Positions 36,163 to 43,685 of a stretch of DNA of 64,000 bases are shown here, one piece after another. Within the stretch, counting starts at the first letter, position 1, and each line of letters begins with the position of its first letter. The stretch lies in assembly GCF_028728065.1 (NCBI RefSeq), contig NZ_CP117811.1, positions 1,612,001-1,676,000 on the forward strand, in the 5' to 3' direction. Below the pieces are notes generated by a model. It did no database searches and was not told the DNA's origin. It saw only the letters and a list, made by a program, of their open reading frames with translations. The DNA is from Lentisphaera profundi (GTDB lineage Bacteria > Verrucomicrobiota > Lentisphaeria > Lentisphaerales > Lentisphaeraceae). Position numbers and translations under genes: made by a program.

Positions 36163-38097
36163 TTAAAACTTCTCTATCTCACATCCTTCGGGCATTGCCC
36201 GAAGGAATTTACCGCCGTAATTTGTATTACTGACACGGCTATCCATTAAAACGACTATCCCACGGTCTTTAGCAGTCCGTATAAGTCGTCCTATCCCTTG
36301 CCTGAGCTTAAGTTCAGCTTCTGGTATAGAGAAATCGAAAAAAGGACGCCCCCCACTTTTCTCTAAGTGCTCACATCGGGCTGCAATTAAGGGGTGATCA
36401 GGTACCGAAAAAGGAATACGCATAATAATTACATTGCGCAGCGTCTCTCCAGGAACATCGACTCCCGTCCAGAAGGTATCTGTACCAAAAAGAACTGAAT
36501 TAGTATCCTCTTTAAAGGCCTCTAATAACAAAGCTGAAGAAGCCGCTTCTCCCTGAACGAAGATATTTAAGCCCATTTCAGTCATAAAAGGACGTATGGC
36601 ATCTGCCGTTCGTTTCATCTGAGAGAATGAGGTAAATAAAACAAAGGCACCACCATTCGTCATATGAATAAAATAACGGAGCCAGTTTATCGACTCTTTT
36701 TCATAATCCTTGTCTTTGGGTGATGGTACACTTTGTGCTGCAAAAACTTTCATTTGATTTTTAAAATCGAATGGGCTATCCAAAATCATATCTAGAGCCT
36801 CACTCATCCCTACCCGGCTTCTAAAGTATTTTAATTTTTCACCAACAGCCAAAGTCGCACTCGTTGTAATAACAGGCGTCTTTGATCGAAAGAGTAAATC
36901 ATTGAGAATGGGTGCTACATCTATTGCAGCGGCGTGCATCGATAAATACTGACTACTTTTTTCGAACCAAAAAACATGCTCTTCTGAATTCGCTCGTAGG
37001 AAAAATGATAGGCTATCAGTTAATTTAAGTAAGCGTCTCGAAAGCGACCGCAATTCCGTTTCCTTTTCCACATTCGTTTCTTCTTCATCTGCGTAAACTT
37101 CCAAGAGACCACAGAGCTGCGTCAAGCCTTCTGCCAAAGGATTTTCTGGCACAACCGCTTCATGAATCCGATGAGTCTTAATATCATCAGGTAACCAAGC
37201 ATGGAGACTTTGAAAAAAATCGCGTACTTCATCATGTAGACGGGCGGCTAAAAAACGTCCCCGGTTATCACTAATACCACTGATCGCTCCACGTTTACTA
37301 CGCTTATTATAGATTCTCCGCAATTGATACAAAAAAGTACCCGCCGATAAACGTATACCTAAATGTACCGCTGCCACATCTTCTACTGTGTGACATTCAT
37401 CTACAATAATTGCTGAAGGGGATGGCAGAATACCGGCTTGATCATCTCCAGTTTCTGCCTTAATTGCGAGGTCCGAAAAAAAGAGTGCATGATTGACTAT
37501 TATTATATCAGCTTTAAATAAAGCTCTTCTCGATTTTTGAAAAAAACAGGGCTTAAAGTGCGGGCAGCGCTGATTTAAGCAATTGCCTTCTTCCGCATTA
37601 ACTGTGCCCCATGCTCCATTATCCACAGCAAAAGGCAATTCCGTTTTACAACCATTCTCACTCGTATCTGCCCAAGATTTGATACGAAAAACTTCAGGTA
37701 TCATACTTTCATCAGGTAAGAAATCAGGACTTCCTGCTGCGGCGGCATTCATTCTACGCATACAGATATAATTGCCTCGCCCCATACCAATCACGGCATT
37801 AAAATCATCTCCCAGCATCATTTGCACTGCGGGAACATCTTTTTTCAATAGCTGTTCCTGGAGGTGCTTGGTATGAGTAGTAATGATAATAGGCTTACTT
37901 TGCTCTGTCTGACGATGCCACTTAACTGCCGGTAATAAATACGCAATACTCTTGCCCACTCCCGTGGGAGCCTCTACACATAAATTTAGACCTTCTGACA
38001 AAGAGTAATAAACTTTACTTGCCATTGTTTCCTGCTGTGGGCGACGTTCAAAATCACGCCCATCCAAAAAACTAAATCGCTCTGGGAAAATTGACAA
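36163..38097 (-). CDS. DinG/XPD-type ATP-dependent helicase
   Basis: This is a 644-residue superfamily 2 helicase of the DinG/XPD group. Walker A is APTGVGKSIAYLLP. The iron-sulfur Cys set is spread over CKTELPF, CLNQRCPHFKPC (about 155-200). The Walker B-like box is VDECHTVEDV. The second RecA domain has FVLFTSFSQMK and ends with RQGIGRLIRTAKDRGIVVLMDSRV. It unwinds DNA 5' to 3' by family knowledge and is likely used in repair or R-loop removal. It ends two bases from the convergent glmS gene. Confidence 0.9.
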   Translation of the reverse strand: MSIFPERFSFLDGRDFERRPQQETMASKVYYSLSEGLNLCVEAPTGVGKSIAYLLPAVKWHRQTEQSKPIIITTHTKHLQEQLLKKDVPAVQMMLGDDFNAVIGMGRGNYICMRRMNAAAAGSPDFLPDESMIPEVFRIKSWADTSENGCKTELPFAVDNGAWGTVNAEEGNCLNQRCPHFKPCFFQKSRRALFKADIIIVNHALFFSDLAIKAETGDDQAGILPSPSAIIVDECHTVEDVAAVHLGIRLSAGTFLYQLRRIYNKRSKRGAISGISDNRGRFLAARLHDEVRDFFQSLHAWLPDDIKTHRIHEAVVPENPLAEGLTQLCGLLEVYADEEETNVEKETELRSLSRRLLKLTDSLSFFLRANSEEHVFWFEKSSQYLSMHAAAIDVAPILNDLLFRSKTPVITTSATLAVGEKLKYFRSRVGMSEALDMILDSPFDFKNQMKVFAAQSVPSPKDKDYEKESINWLRYFIHMTNGGAFVLFTSFSQMKRTADAIRPFMTEMGLNIFVQGEAASSALLLEAFKEDTNSVLFGTDTFWTGVDVPGETLRNVIIMRIPFSVPDHPLIAARCEHLEKSGGRPFFDFSIPEAELKLRQGIGRLIRTAKDRGIVVLMDSRVSNTNYGGKFLRAMPEGCEIEKF

Positions 38098-38260
38098 ATC
38101 GATACTCTTCGTTGGTTTAATTAAGGCAACATTAAGCCTATAAAGGCGCTATGCTAGTTTAAGATTTTCTTTTATCGCTTTTAATCTTAAATGAATACAA
38201 TGAAATTCATCAAAATGGGACTATTTTTTGGGAATTAAAAAAATTAGATTAGGACTTAAT

Positions 38261-39313
38261 ATGAGTTTTCAACGATTAAACTTTGAAGAAGGTTTAGACC
38301 TCTTCCAAAATGCAGACCTTTTTGACCTCCAAAAAATGGCTGTCGAACAGCGTAATAAAATTAATCCTGTAAGTGAAGTTACTTATGTGATTGACTCAAA
38401 CCCCAATTACACCAATGCTTGCACTGCAGACTGCCTTTTCTGCGCCTTCTACCGCAAACCAGGTGATGAAGAAGTCTATGTACGCAGTTTAGATGATGTT
38501 CGCAATATGATGAAAGACGCCCAAGCACAAGATGCTACTACCGTTTTACTCCAAGGTGGCCTACATCCGGATCTGAAACTAGATTATTACCTCGACATCA
38601 TAAAAATGACTGTCGCAGAATTTCCTGGTATAATCCCTCACTTTTGGTCAGCTCCTGAAATTGACAATATCGCTGAAGTTGAAAATATCACTGTCCGTGA
38701 AGTTCTTCAAAAAATGTATGACGTGGGACAACTCTCTCTTCCTGGTGGCGGAGCAGAAATCCTCTCTCAAAAAGTGCGCAATCGTATTTCACCCAAGAAG
38801 CATAAAGTCGATCGCTGGCTCCACATCCATGAAGTTGCCCATGAAATCGGCATGAAGTCCACCGCCACGATGATGTATGGCCACAGAGAAGAACCCGAAG
38901 ACATTATTATTCATTTACAGGCTATTCGTGACATCCAAGACCGTACAGGCGGTTTCACGGCCTTCGTTCCATGGACATACAAGAAAGATAATACTCTTTT
39001 AGGAAAAAAAGTTACCAGGGAGACTACACCCGAAGATTACTACCGTATTCTTGCTATCTCTCGCTTATATTTAGATAACTTTGACCATATCCAAGCTTCT
39101 TGGTTCAGCGAAGGAAAAGACACTGGAGTAAAGTCCTTATCCTATGGTGCTGATGACTTTGGCGGAACCTTATTTGAAGAAAATGTCCACGCCGAAACAG
39201 GCTTTATCAACAAGACTAGTGCTGAGGGTTTATGCAGTATGATTCGCAAAGCAGGCTTCACTCCTGTCCAGCGAGACACCCTCTACAATAAAGTTTTAAC
39301 TGTAAAATCTTAA
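38261..39313 (+). CDS. mqnC: Cyclic dehypoxanthinyl futalosine synthase
   Basis: This is a 350-residue radical SAM enzyme of the futalosine route to menaquinone. CTADCLFCAFYR supplies the three iron-sulfur cysteines, and the AFYR ending is typical of MqnC rather than MqnE. Other landmarks are LLQGGLHPDL, LPGGGAEIL, TMMYGH and WSEGKDTG-like ASWFSEGKDTG. I place the start at ATG 38261 after AGGAC; an upstream TTG would add 11 residues. No other mqn gene is in the window. The presence of mqnC implies menaquinone-based respiration. Confidence 0.93.
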   Translation: MSFQRLNFEEGLDLFQNADLFDLQKMAVEQRNKINPVSEVTYVIDSNPNYTNACTADCLFCAFYRKPGDEEVYVRSLDDVRNMMKDAQAQDATTVLLQGGLHPDLKLDYYLDIIKMTVAEFPGIIPHFWSAPEIDNIAEVENITVREVLQKMYDVGQLSLPGGGAEILSQKVRNRISPKKHKVDRWLHIHEVAHEIGMKSTATMMYGHREEPEDIIIHLQAIRDIQDRTGGFTAFVPWTYKKDNTLLGKKVTRETTPEDYYRILAISRLYLDNFDHIQASWFSEGKDTGVKSLSYGADDFGGTLFEENVHAETGFINKTSAEGLCSMIRKAGFTPVQRDTLYNKVLTVKS

Positions 39314-39379
39314 TTTTCCTTCAAAAAGCCTCTTGAAGTCTTTTTATCTCGGAGTATTACTAAGGCCTCTTCATTTGCT

Positions 39380-39395
39380 TGTGATCACAATCACA
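39380..39395. promoter_or_regulatory. CRP-type palindrome upstream of the tRNA array
   Basis: TGTGATCACAATCACA matches the full TGTGA-N6-TCACA consensus of CRP/FNR-family sites and lies 23 bases before the first initiator tRNA gene. A ten-base fixed motif has roughly a 6% chance of appearing somewhere in a random 64-kb window, so this is suggestive only. Confidence 0.35.
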
Positions 39396-39417
39396 GTAAA
39401 CACTCACTTTTTAAGGT

Positions 39418-39494
39418 CGCGGGGTGGAGCAGTCAGGTAGCTTGTCAGGCTCATAACCTGAAGGTCGTAGGTTCGAATCCTGCCCCCGCAACCA
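39418..39494 (+). tRNA. Initiator tRNA-Met (CAT), copy 1
   Basis: This is a 77-base tRNA with encoded CCA. It folds with acceptor CGCGGGG/CCCCGCA, leaving the C1:A72 mismatch that marks initiators. The A11:U24 pair is present, and the anticodon loop is CTCATAA. The anticodon stem TCAGG/CCTGA has A29:U41 in place of the usual third G:C pair. The D stem has a G10:U25 wobble. It is the first of three tandem copies. Confidence 0.96.
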
Positions 39495-39509
39495 TTAATA
39501 TTTTAAGGT

Positions 39510-39586
39510 CGCGGGGTGGAGCAGTCAGGTAGCTTGTCAGGCTCATAACCTGAAGGTCGTAGGTTCGAATCCTGCCCCCGCAACCA
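39510..39586 (+). tRNA. Initiator tRNA-Met (CAT), copy 2
   Basis: This copy is identical in sequence to copy 1 and starts 92 bases after it. The spacer shares TTTTAAGGT just ahead of the tRNA, so the repeat unit includes a few upstream bases. It has the C1:A72 mismatch, CAT anticodon, A29:U41 pair and encoded CCA. Confidence 0.96.
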
Positions 39587-39604
39587 TTTTATATTTTTTA
39601 AGGA

Positions 39605-39681
39605 CGCGGGGTGGAGCAGTCAGGTAGCTCGTCAGGCTCATAACCTGAAGGCCGTAGGTTCGAATCCTGCCCCCGCAACCA
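39605..39681 (+). tRNA. Initiator tRNA-Met (CAT), copy 3
   Basis: This copy starts 95 bases after copy 2. It differs from the others at two positions: C instead of T at D-stem position 25 (restoring G10:C25), and C instead of T in the variable loop (GGCCG against GGTCG). It keeps C1:A72, CAT and A29:U41, and encodes CCA. The CysQ-like gene starts 21 bases later. Confidence 0.96.
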
Positions 39682-39701
39682 TTTACCCCCTTTGGTACAA
39701 T

Positions 39702-40490
39702 ATGAACCCCAGAATTAAGCTATTACAAAGTTTTGCTGAACCCTGTTCTCGGATATGCAAAGACTACTTTTTGAAAGAGGCGAAAACCTGGAGAAAGCAA
39801 GATAAATCTTTCGTTTCTGAAGCAGATATAAAAGTAAATGATTATATCATCTCAAGTATTCAAGAAGATTTTGCGGAAGACGCAATCTTAAGCGAAGAAA
39901 GCCCCGAAGACCCTCGCCGTAAACATAGTGAATACACCTGGGTCATCGATCCCATTGACGGCACCAGCGAGTTCCTCGCAGGCAGCCCAGAATTTTGCAT
40001 CATGATTTGCATCCTTCGCAACAACAAGCCCTTCTACGCCAGTATCAGCATACCACAAGAAAATAAATCTTATGAAGGTGGACCCAGTTTCCCCGCTAAA
40101 GAAAAAGATCTCTTATCAAGGAAATATACGAATCTTGAGAAAAACCTACTAGATAATAATGTATTAATTATGTCGAAATCTAGGGCCACGCAACAACTCA
40201 AAGACTTTGCCAAGCAAGAAAACATCGAATCTTTTTCCTGTGGCTCTGCCGGAGTCAAAGCTTGTCGCATACTGCAGCATAAGGCCAATAACTATATCCA
40301 CATGAGTAAAATAGCTGAGTGGGACACGGCCGCACCAGACTGTATTTTACAATCTTGGGGACAAGGCTTCATCGACATAGATGGCAATGCTCTCATTTAT
40401 AACAAAGAAAAGTTCTATCACAAACACTTTTTTTATATGCCATCGGAGAAACTTTTCTTGAAGGCTCAAAAGTTTTTTCAAAAAAATTAG
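39702..40490 (+). CDS. Inositol monophosphatase-family phosphatase (CysQ-like)
   Basis: This is a 262-residue Mg-dependent, Li-sensitive-type phosphatase. Metal ligands are in SEESPED, the family signature WVIDPIDGTSEFLAG, and EWDTAAPDCIL near the C-terminus. The closest functional class is CysQ, 3'(2'),5'-bisphosphate nucleotidase, which clears PAP made during sulfate assimilation, though inositol monophosphatases share all these motifs. PAP recycling would fit a sulfate-rich diet, but that is inference. It starts 21 bases after the third tRNA. Confidence 0.82.
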   Translation: MNPRIKLLQSFAEPCSRICKDYFLKEAKTWRKQDKSFVSEADIKVNDYIISSIQEDFAEDAILSEESPEDPRRKHSEYTWVIDPIDGTSEFLAGSPEFCIMICILRNNKPFYASISIPQENKSYEGGPSFPAKEKDLLSRKYTNLEKNLLDNNVLIMSKSRATQQLKDFAKQENIESFSCGSAGVKACRILQHKANNYIHMSKIAEWDTAAPDCILQSWGQGFIDIDGNALIYNKEKFYHKHFFYMPSEKLFLKAQKFFQKN

Positions 40491-40546
40491 AGTCTATACT
40501 TGTCCCTTGCTCTTTTATTTTAAATAAAAGAACATTACTTATTAGT

Positions 40547-41074
40547 ATGATACCTCTATACCTTAGTTTGCTCGCTATGAGCCCCGATTCTATGCAAGGC
40601 TACCTTGCTGCCAAAGAACTAAGACTTGAATTACCCTCCTCGTTTTACTCTCAGATATCTAATCAAGATATATGGCTCGATAACCTGTATAGTATTTCAC
40701 TGGTGAAAGAAAAAACGTATCATGAACGCTCTAGCATTGAAAATAACATCTATAACACTTATCTAGATGACTATTACTCTGACGAAGACATACAGACACT
40801 CCACCACATGACGGGTAAAGCACCTTACACACTAACGCTCCATACTCGTTTTTGGGCGGGTGACAGCTCTGGTTATGCACAAGGTTTTTCTTACTCGGAA
40901 AAAGCTGACCATAACCTTACTTGGGGAATGGGAGTTGAAAGAGCAGAAATAAAGAGTGATAAAAGATATAACTGGAATAATAATTCATACTACAATGTGG
41001 ATTCTTGGCTAAACTGGCAACCATCGCCAGAATTAAATATCTTTCTAGGCGTAAATGCTTACGTTCCTGAATAA
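40547..41074 (+). CDS. Hypothetical protein with porin-like beta pattern
   Basis: This is a 175-residue protein of no recognised family. It begins with a short hydrophobic run (MIPLYLSLLAM). The second half alternates aromatic and polar residues (YTLTLHTRFWAGDSSGYAQG, HNLTWGMGVE, SWLNWQPSPELNIFLGV), which suggests outer-membrane beta strands. It is short for a barrel and may be a C-terminally truncated or small one. Its last 16 bases overlap the end of the convergent acyltransferase gene. There is no clear ribosome site. Confidence 0.45.
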   Translation: MIPLYLSLLAMSPDSMQGYLAAKELRLELPSSFYSQISNQDIWLDNLYSISLVKEKTYHERSSIENNIYNTYLDDYYSDEDIQTLHHMTGKAPYTLTLHTRFWAGDSSGYAQGFSYSEKADHNLTWGMGVERAEIKSDKRYNWNNNSYYNVDSWLNWQPSPELNIFLGVNAYVPE

Positions 41075-41964
41075 TCTACTTTTAAGCCTTCGGTCTTCTC
41101 AATTAAAGGACGCGTTTTCCAACGTTTATGCATCCATATCCAATACGCAGGATGATCATACAGAGCTTGACTTAAATAATCTGTAACTTTCTGAGTATTA
41201 ATTTGTACCGACTTTTCATCAGCCTCTTCTTTAGCAAAAGTCATTGAATCATGGAAGTGCACTGTCTGTGTTAACTTATCTTCATTTCTATAGGCTGTTG
41301 TAGGAATAACCACTGCCCCTGTTTTTGCTGCCACGAAAAGTGGAGATGCATAGGTAGAGCAACTTTCTCCCATGAAATCGACAAAGCAGCCTTCTGTTCT
41401 TTTTGAATTCTGATCCATAACCATGCAGACTGTTTCTCCTCGCTTCAATGCTCGAAATATTGACAGTAAAACTTTTCCATCTTTTTCCCAGCAATTAATT
41501 TTATGAGGTTCTCTAAAAGTTGAGGAAAAATACCCTTTCTCCAAACCTTTGACATCTTTAATCACGACGTTAACTTTATTGCCAAGCTCGGCGATCTTAA
41601 GAATACATTTCTCCCAATTAGCATAATGACCCGTCATGATAAGAACTCCTTTGCCTTTTTTAAGAGCCTCTAGATATACCTCATCATTAACACTACTTAC
41701 CTTTTCCATTAACTGCTCAGAGCTTTTCACTGGTTGCTGGAGCAGTTCCACAGCAGTGAGTCCAAAATGGAAATAAATCTCTTTTAGTAAAGAGGCCTCC
41801 CATTTATTTTGACCGTAAACTAAATCTAAGTTATACTGAACTATTTTTCGACGAAAGCGAAAAACATATAAAAGCAGGAAGGCAACACCTTTCGCCACAC
41901 CATAAATCACAAAGTCGGGAAATAAGGAGAAAATATAATAAATTATTCTTAAAAAAAACTTCAT
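41059..41964 (-). CDS. LpxL/HtrB-type lipid A acyltransferase
   Basis: This is a 301-residue inner-membrane acyltransferase. The N-terminal membrane span is at about 5-30 (FFLRIIYYIFSLFPDFVIYG). The catalytic HxxxxE motif is HYANWE in ILIMTGHYANWEK. Later motifs VCMVMDQNSKRT and the basic C-terminus YWIWMHKRWKTRP match the LpxL/LpxM family. It adds the secondary acyl chains of lipid A, which implies an LPS-bearing outer membrane. Which chain it adds cannot be judged. Confidence 0.88.
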   Translation of the reverse strand: MKFFLRIIYYIFSLFPDFVIYGVAKGVAFLLLYVFRFRRKIVQYNLDLVYGQNKWEASLLKEIYFHFGLTAVELLQQPVKSSEQLMEKVSSVNDEVYLEALKKGKGVLIMTGHYANWEKCILKIAELGNKVNVVIKDVKGLEKGYFSSTFREPHKINCWEKDGKVLLSIFRALKRGETVCMVMDQNSKRTEGCFVDFMGESCSTYASPLFVAAKTGAVVIPTTAYRNEDKLTQTVHFHDSMTFAKEEADEKSVQINTQKVTDYLSQALYDHPAYWIWMHKRWKTRPLIEKTEGLKVDYSGT

Positions 41965-42060
41965 CTATGCTCTTGCCAATTGTACTTCCAATATATTAAT
42001 ATAAGATGGTCTTAAGTTTTCGTGGAGAACCTAAGAACAATAAGGGAGAATACTATAATA

Positions 42061-43230
42061 ATGGAATCGTACAACTGTTTTTCATGCGGATTTAGCAATC
42101 CTATCGCTCACACCCACTGTGCCAAATGTAAAAAATCTGCTGCTGCAGCCGCTTTTATTTCTAATGGAACAGGATCCTTCCCAGAAGGTTTCATATGGCC
42201 TCTTTTCCCTAGAGCCCTCGTACTTGGCGCCGCTCCAGCAGACGATATCCTTATTCCTACAAATAAAATACATGACCAACATTGTCGCTTCGATTATGTA
42301 AAAGGCGTGTTTTATATCACTCTCCCAAAGAATAGTCCTACTGCATTTATTGGTGGCCAATCTATCCGTCCTAATATGAAGCAAGCTTTAAATAATGGCT
42401 CCACTCTAAAAATAGGTGACGAAGAACTCACTATCACCTATTTTAATGGAACTGAAACATTTTCAGAAGTACAAAATTTTCAATTAAAGCAATTAGCAGA
42501 AAAATCTGTCAATCCAACCGTTTGTCGTCTTCTTCATATTATTGCTTTCAAACGCGAAGTCATTAATTTGACCAATTCTACAGATATATATTCATTTGCG
42601 GTCGATACTATCCTGCGCATCACAGATCTTGATAGAGCCTACGCCTTTCAAGTTATTACTGAAGGGGATGAACTTAAAGTAAAAGAAGTCATCGCTAAAG
42701 ATTCCGACCTATCCATCATTGAAGAGGAAGAATTTAGCATATCACGCTCGATCATGACGCAGGTTTTAGAAAACCAAGGTGCTGTTTTTATTCAGGATGC
42801 TGACAAGGAAGTTACTTCCACTGTTTCTATGGCGAACTTCAATATCAAAACAGTCATCTGTCTCCCTTTAACCGTAAAGAATGAACAAGGTGAGCGAGAG
42901 CTTATCGGTATTATCTATGCGGACAAAACTTTAAGTACCACTCCCCTACCTTCTGGTATATCCGCTTCTCTGCAGTCTTTGCGTAAAATCACTTCACACC
43001 ACTTAGTGAGAACTATGCAAAATGACGAGGCAAACTCAGATTTAAATAGTTTCAAGCATTACTTTACTAACCTAAAGGATGAGATGGATAAGATTCGAAA
43101 TTACCTAGATGATACTTCTCAGCATATTGTTGTTGGTACAAGTACTGATACCAGTGTTTTCCAAGAACGCATAACAGAATGCAACGAAGCTTTAAAAATG
43201 CTTGCTGAGAATGTAAAACAGAACTTCTAA
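42061..43230 (+). CDS. Zinc-ribbon / FHA / GAF signalling protein
   Basis: This is a 389-residue cytoplasmic protein. I choose ATG 42061 over GTG 42022 because GGGAG lies 12 bases ahead and the zinc ribbon then starts at once (C6, C9, C20, C23). Residues about 45-140 resemble an FHA phosphothreonine-binding domain (ILIPTNKIHDQHCRFDYV, GSTLKIGDEELTI). Residues about 165-330 resemble a GAF sensor domain (TDLDRAYAFQVI, IKTVICLPLTV, ELIGIIYADK). The tail is helical. It probably reads kinase output in the cell. Its stop codon overlaps that of the convergent gene (TAA 43228-43230 against TAG 43227-43229). Confidence 0.75.
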   Translation: MESYNCFSCGFSNPIAHTHCAKCKKSAAAAAFISNGTGSFPEGFIWPLFPRALVLGAAPADDILIPTNKIHDQHCRFDYVKGVFYITLPKNSPTAFIGGQSIRPNMKQALNNGSTLKIGDEELTITYFNGTETFSEVQNFQLKQLAEKSVNPTVCRLLHIIAFKREVINLTNSTDIYSFAVDTILRITDLDRAYAFQVITEGDELKVKEVIAKDSDLSIIEEEEFSISRSIMTQVLENQGAVFIQDADKEVTSTVSMANFNIKTVICLPLTVKNEQGERELIGIIYADKTLSTTPLPSGISASLQSLRKITSHHLVRTMQNDEANSDLNSFKHYFTNLKDEMDKIRNYLDDTSQHIVVGTSTDTSVFQERITECNEALKMLAENVKQNF

Positions 43231-43685
43231 GGATTGAGATAAAAGAATAAAACTTTTGTCTTTGCTAAGATAATATATTTATCACTATAAAGATTTAGAT
43301 CTTCCAACTGCGCTAAAACTTCCTTTAAGGTCAGTTGCATATCTAATTCCAATTCTCTCGCACTAAACTCTTTTACACTACCTGTCAATGCTTCCACATA
43401 GTCTTTCGCCTCTTGAGAATTCAAGGCCCTTAGATATTGCAGTCGCTTCTCCAAGCTTTGTTTTTGTAGAAGCCAAAGTTCTTTGTTTAAGTTGTAATCA
43501 AAAATAAATTCCTCAGCATACTGCCCTTTTATTTTTGATGGTGGAAAGAAAAGCTTAGCATCATTTAGATTTTCTAATTCTATAAAATAAATCCCATGTG
43601 CTTTTGAAAAGACACCTTTTTTTATGTTCACTTGCGCGACACAGTGAAAAGTCAGTAGAAATAAAACTACATATAAATACCTCAT
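43227..43685 (-). CDS. Small secreted hypothetical protein, end of the FHA operon
   Basis: This is a 152-residue protein. The start ATG 43685 overlaps the upstream FHA gene stop as ATGA, so I prefer it to an earlier in-frame start at 43700. Residues 1-17 form a signal peptide (MRYLYVVLFLLTFHCVAQ). The remainder is mixed beta (FSKAHGIYFIELENL) and then helical (residues about 65-135), with LQYLRALNSQEAKDYV and LKEVLAQLEDL. I recognise no family. It is the last gene of a coupled four-gene unit starting at 48366. Confidence 0.65.
   Translation of the reverse strand: MRYLYVVLFLLTFHCVAQVNIKKGVFSKAHGIYFIELENLNDAKLFFPPSKIKGQYAEEFIFDYNLNKELWLLQKQSLEKRLQYLRALNSQEAKDYVEALTGSVKEFSARELELDMQLTLKEVLAQLEDLNLYSDKYIILAKTKVLFFYLNP

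Noticed and set aside
39418-39681. Elongator tRNA-Met or tRNA-Ile (CAT) identity for the tandem tRNAs
   Set aside because: The C1:A72 mismatch, A11:U24 pair and overall match to E. coli initiator tRNA identify them as initiators.
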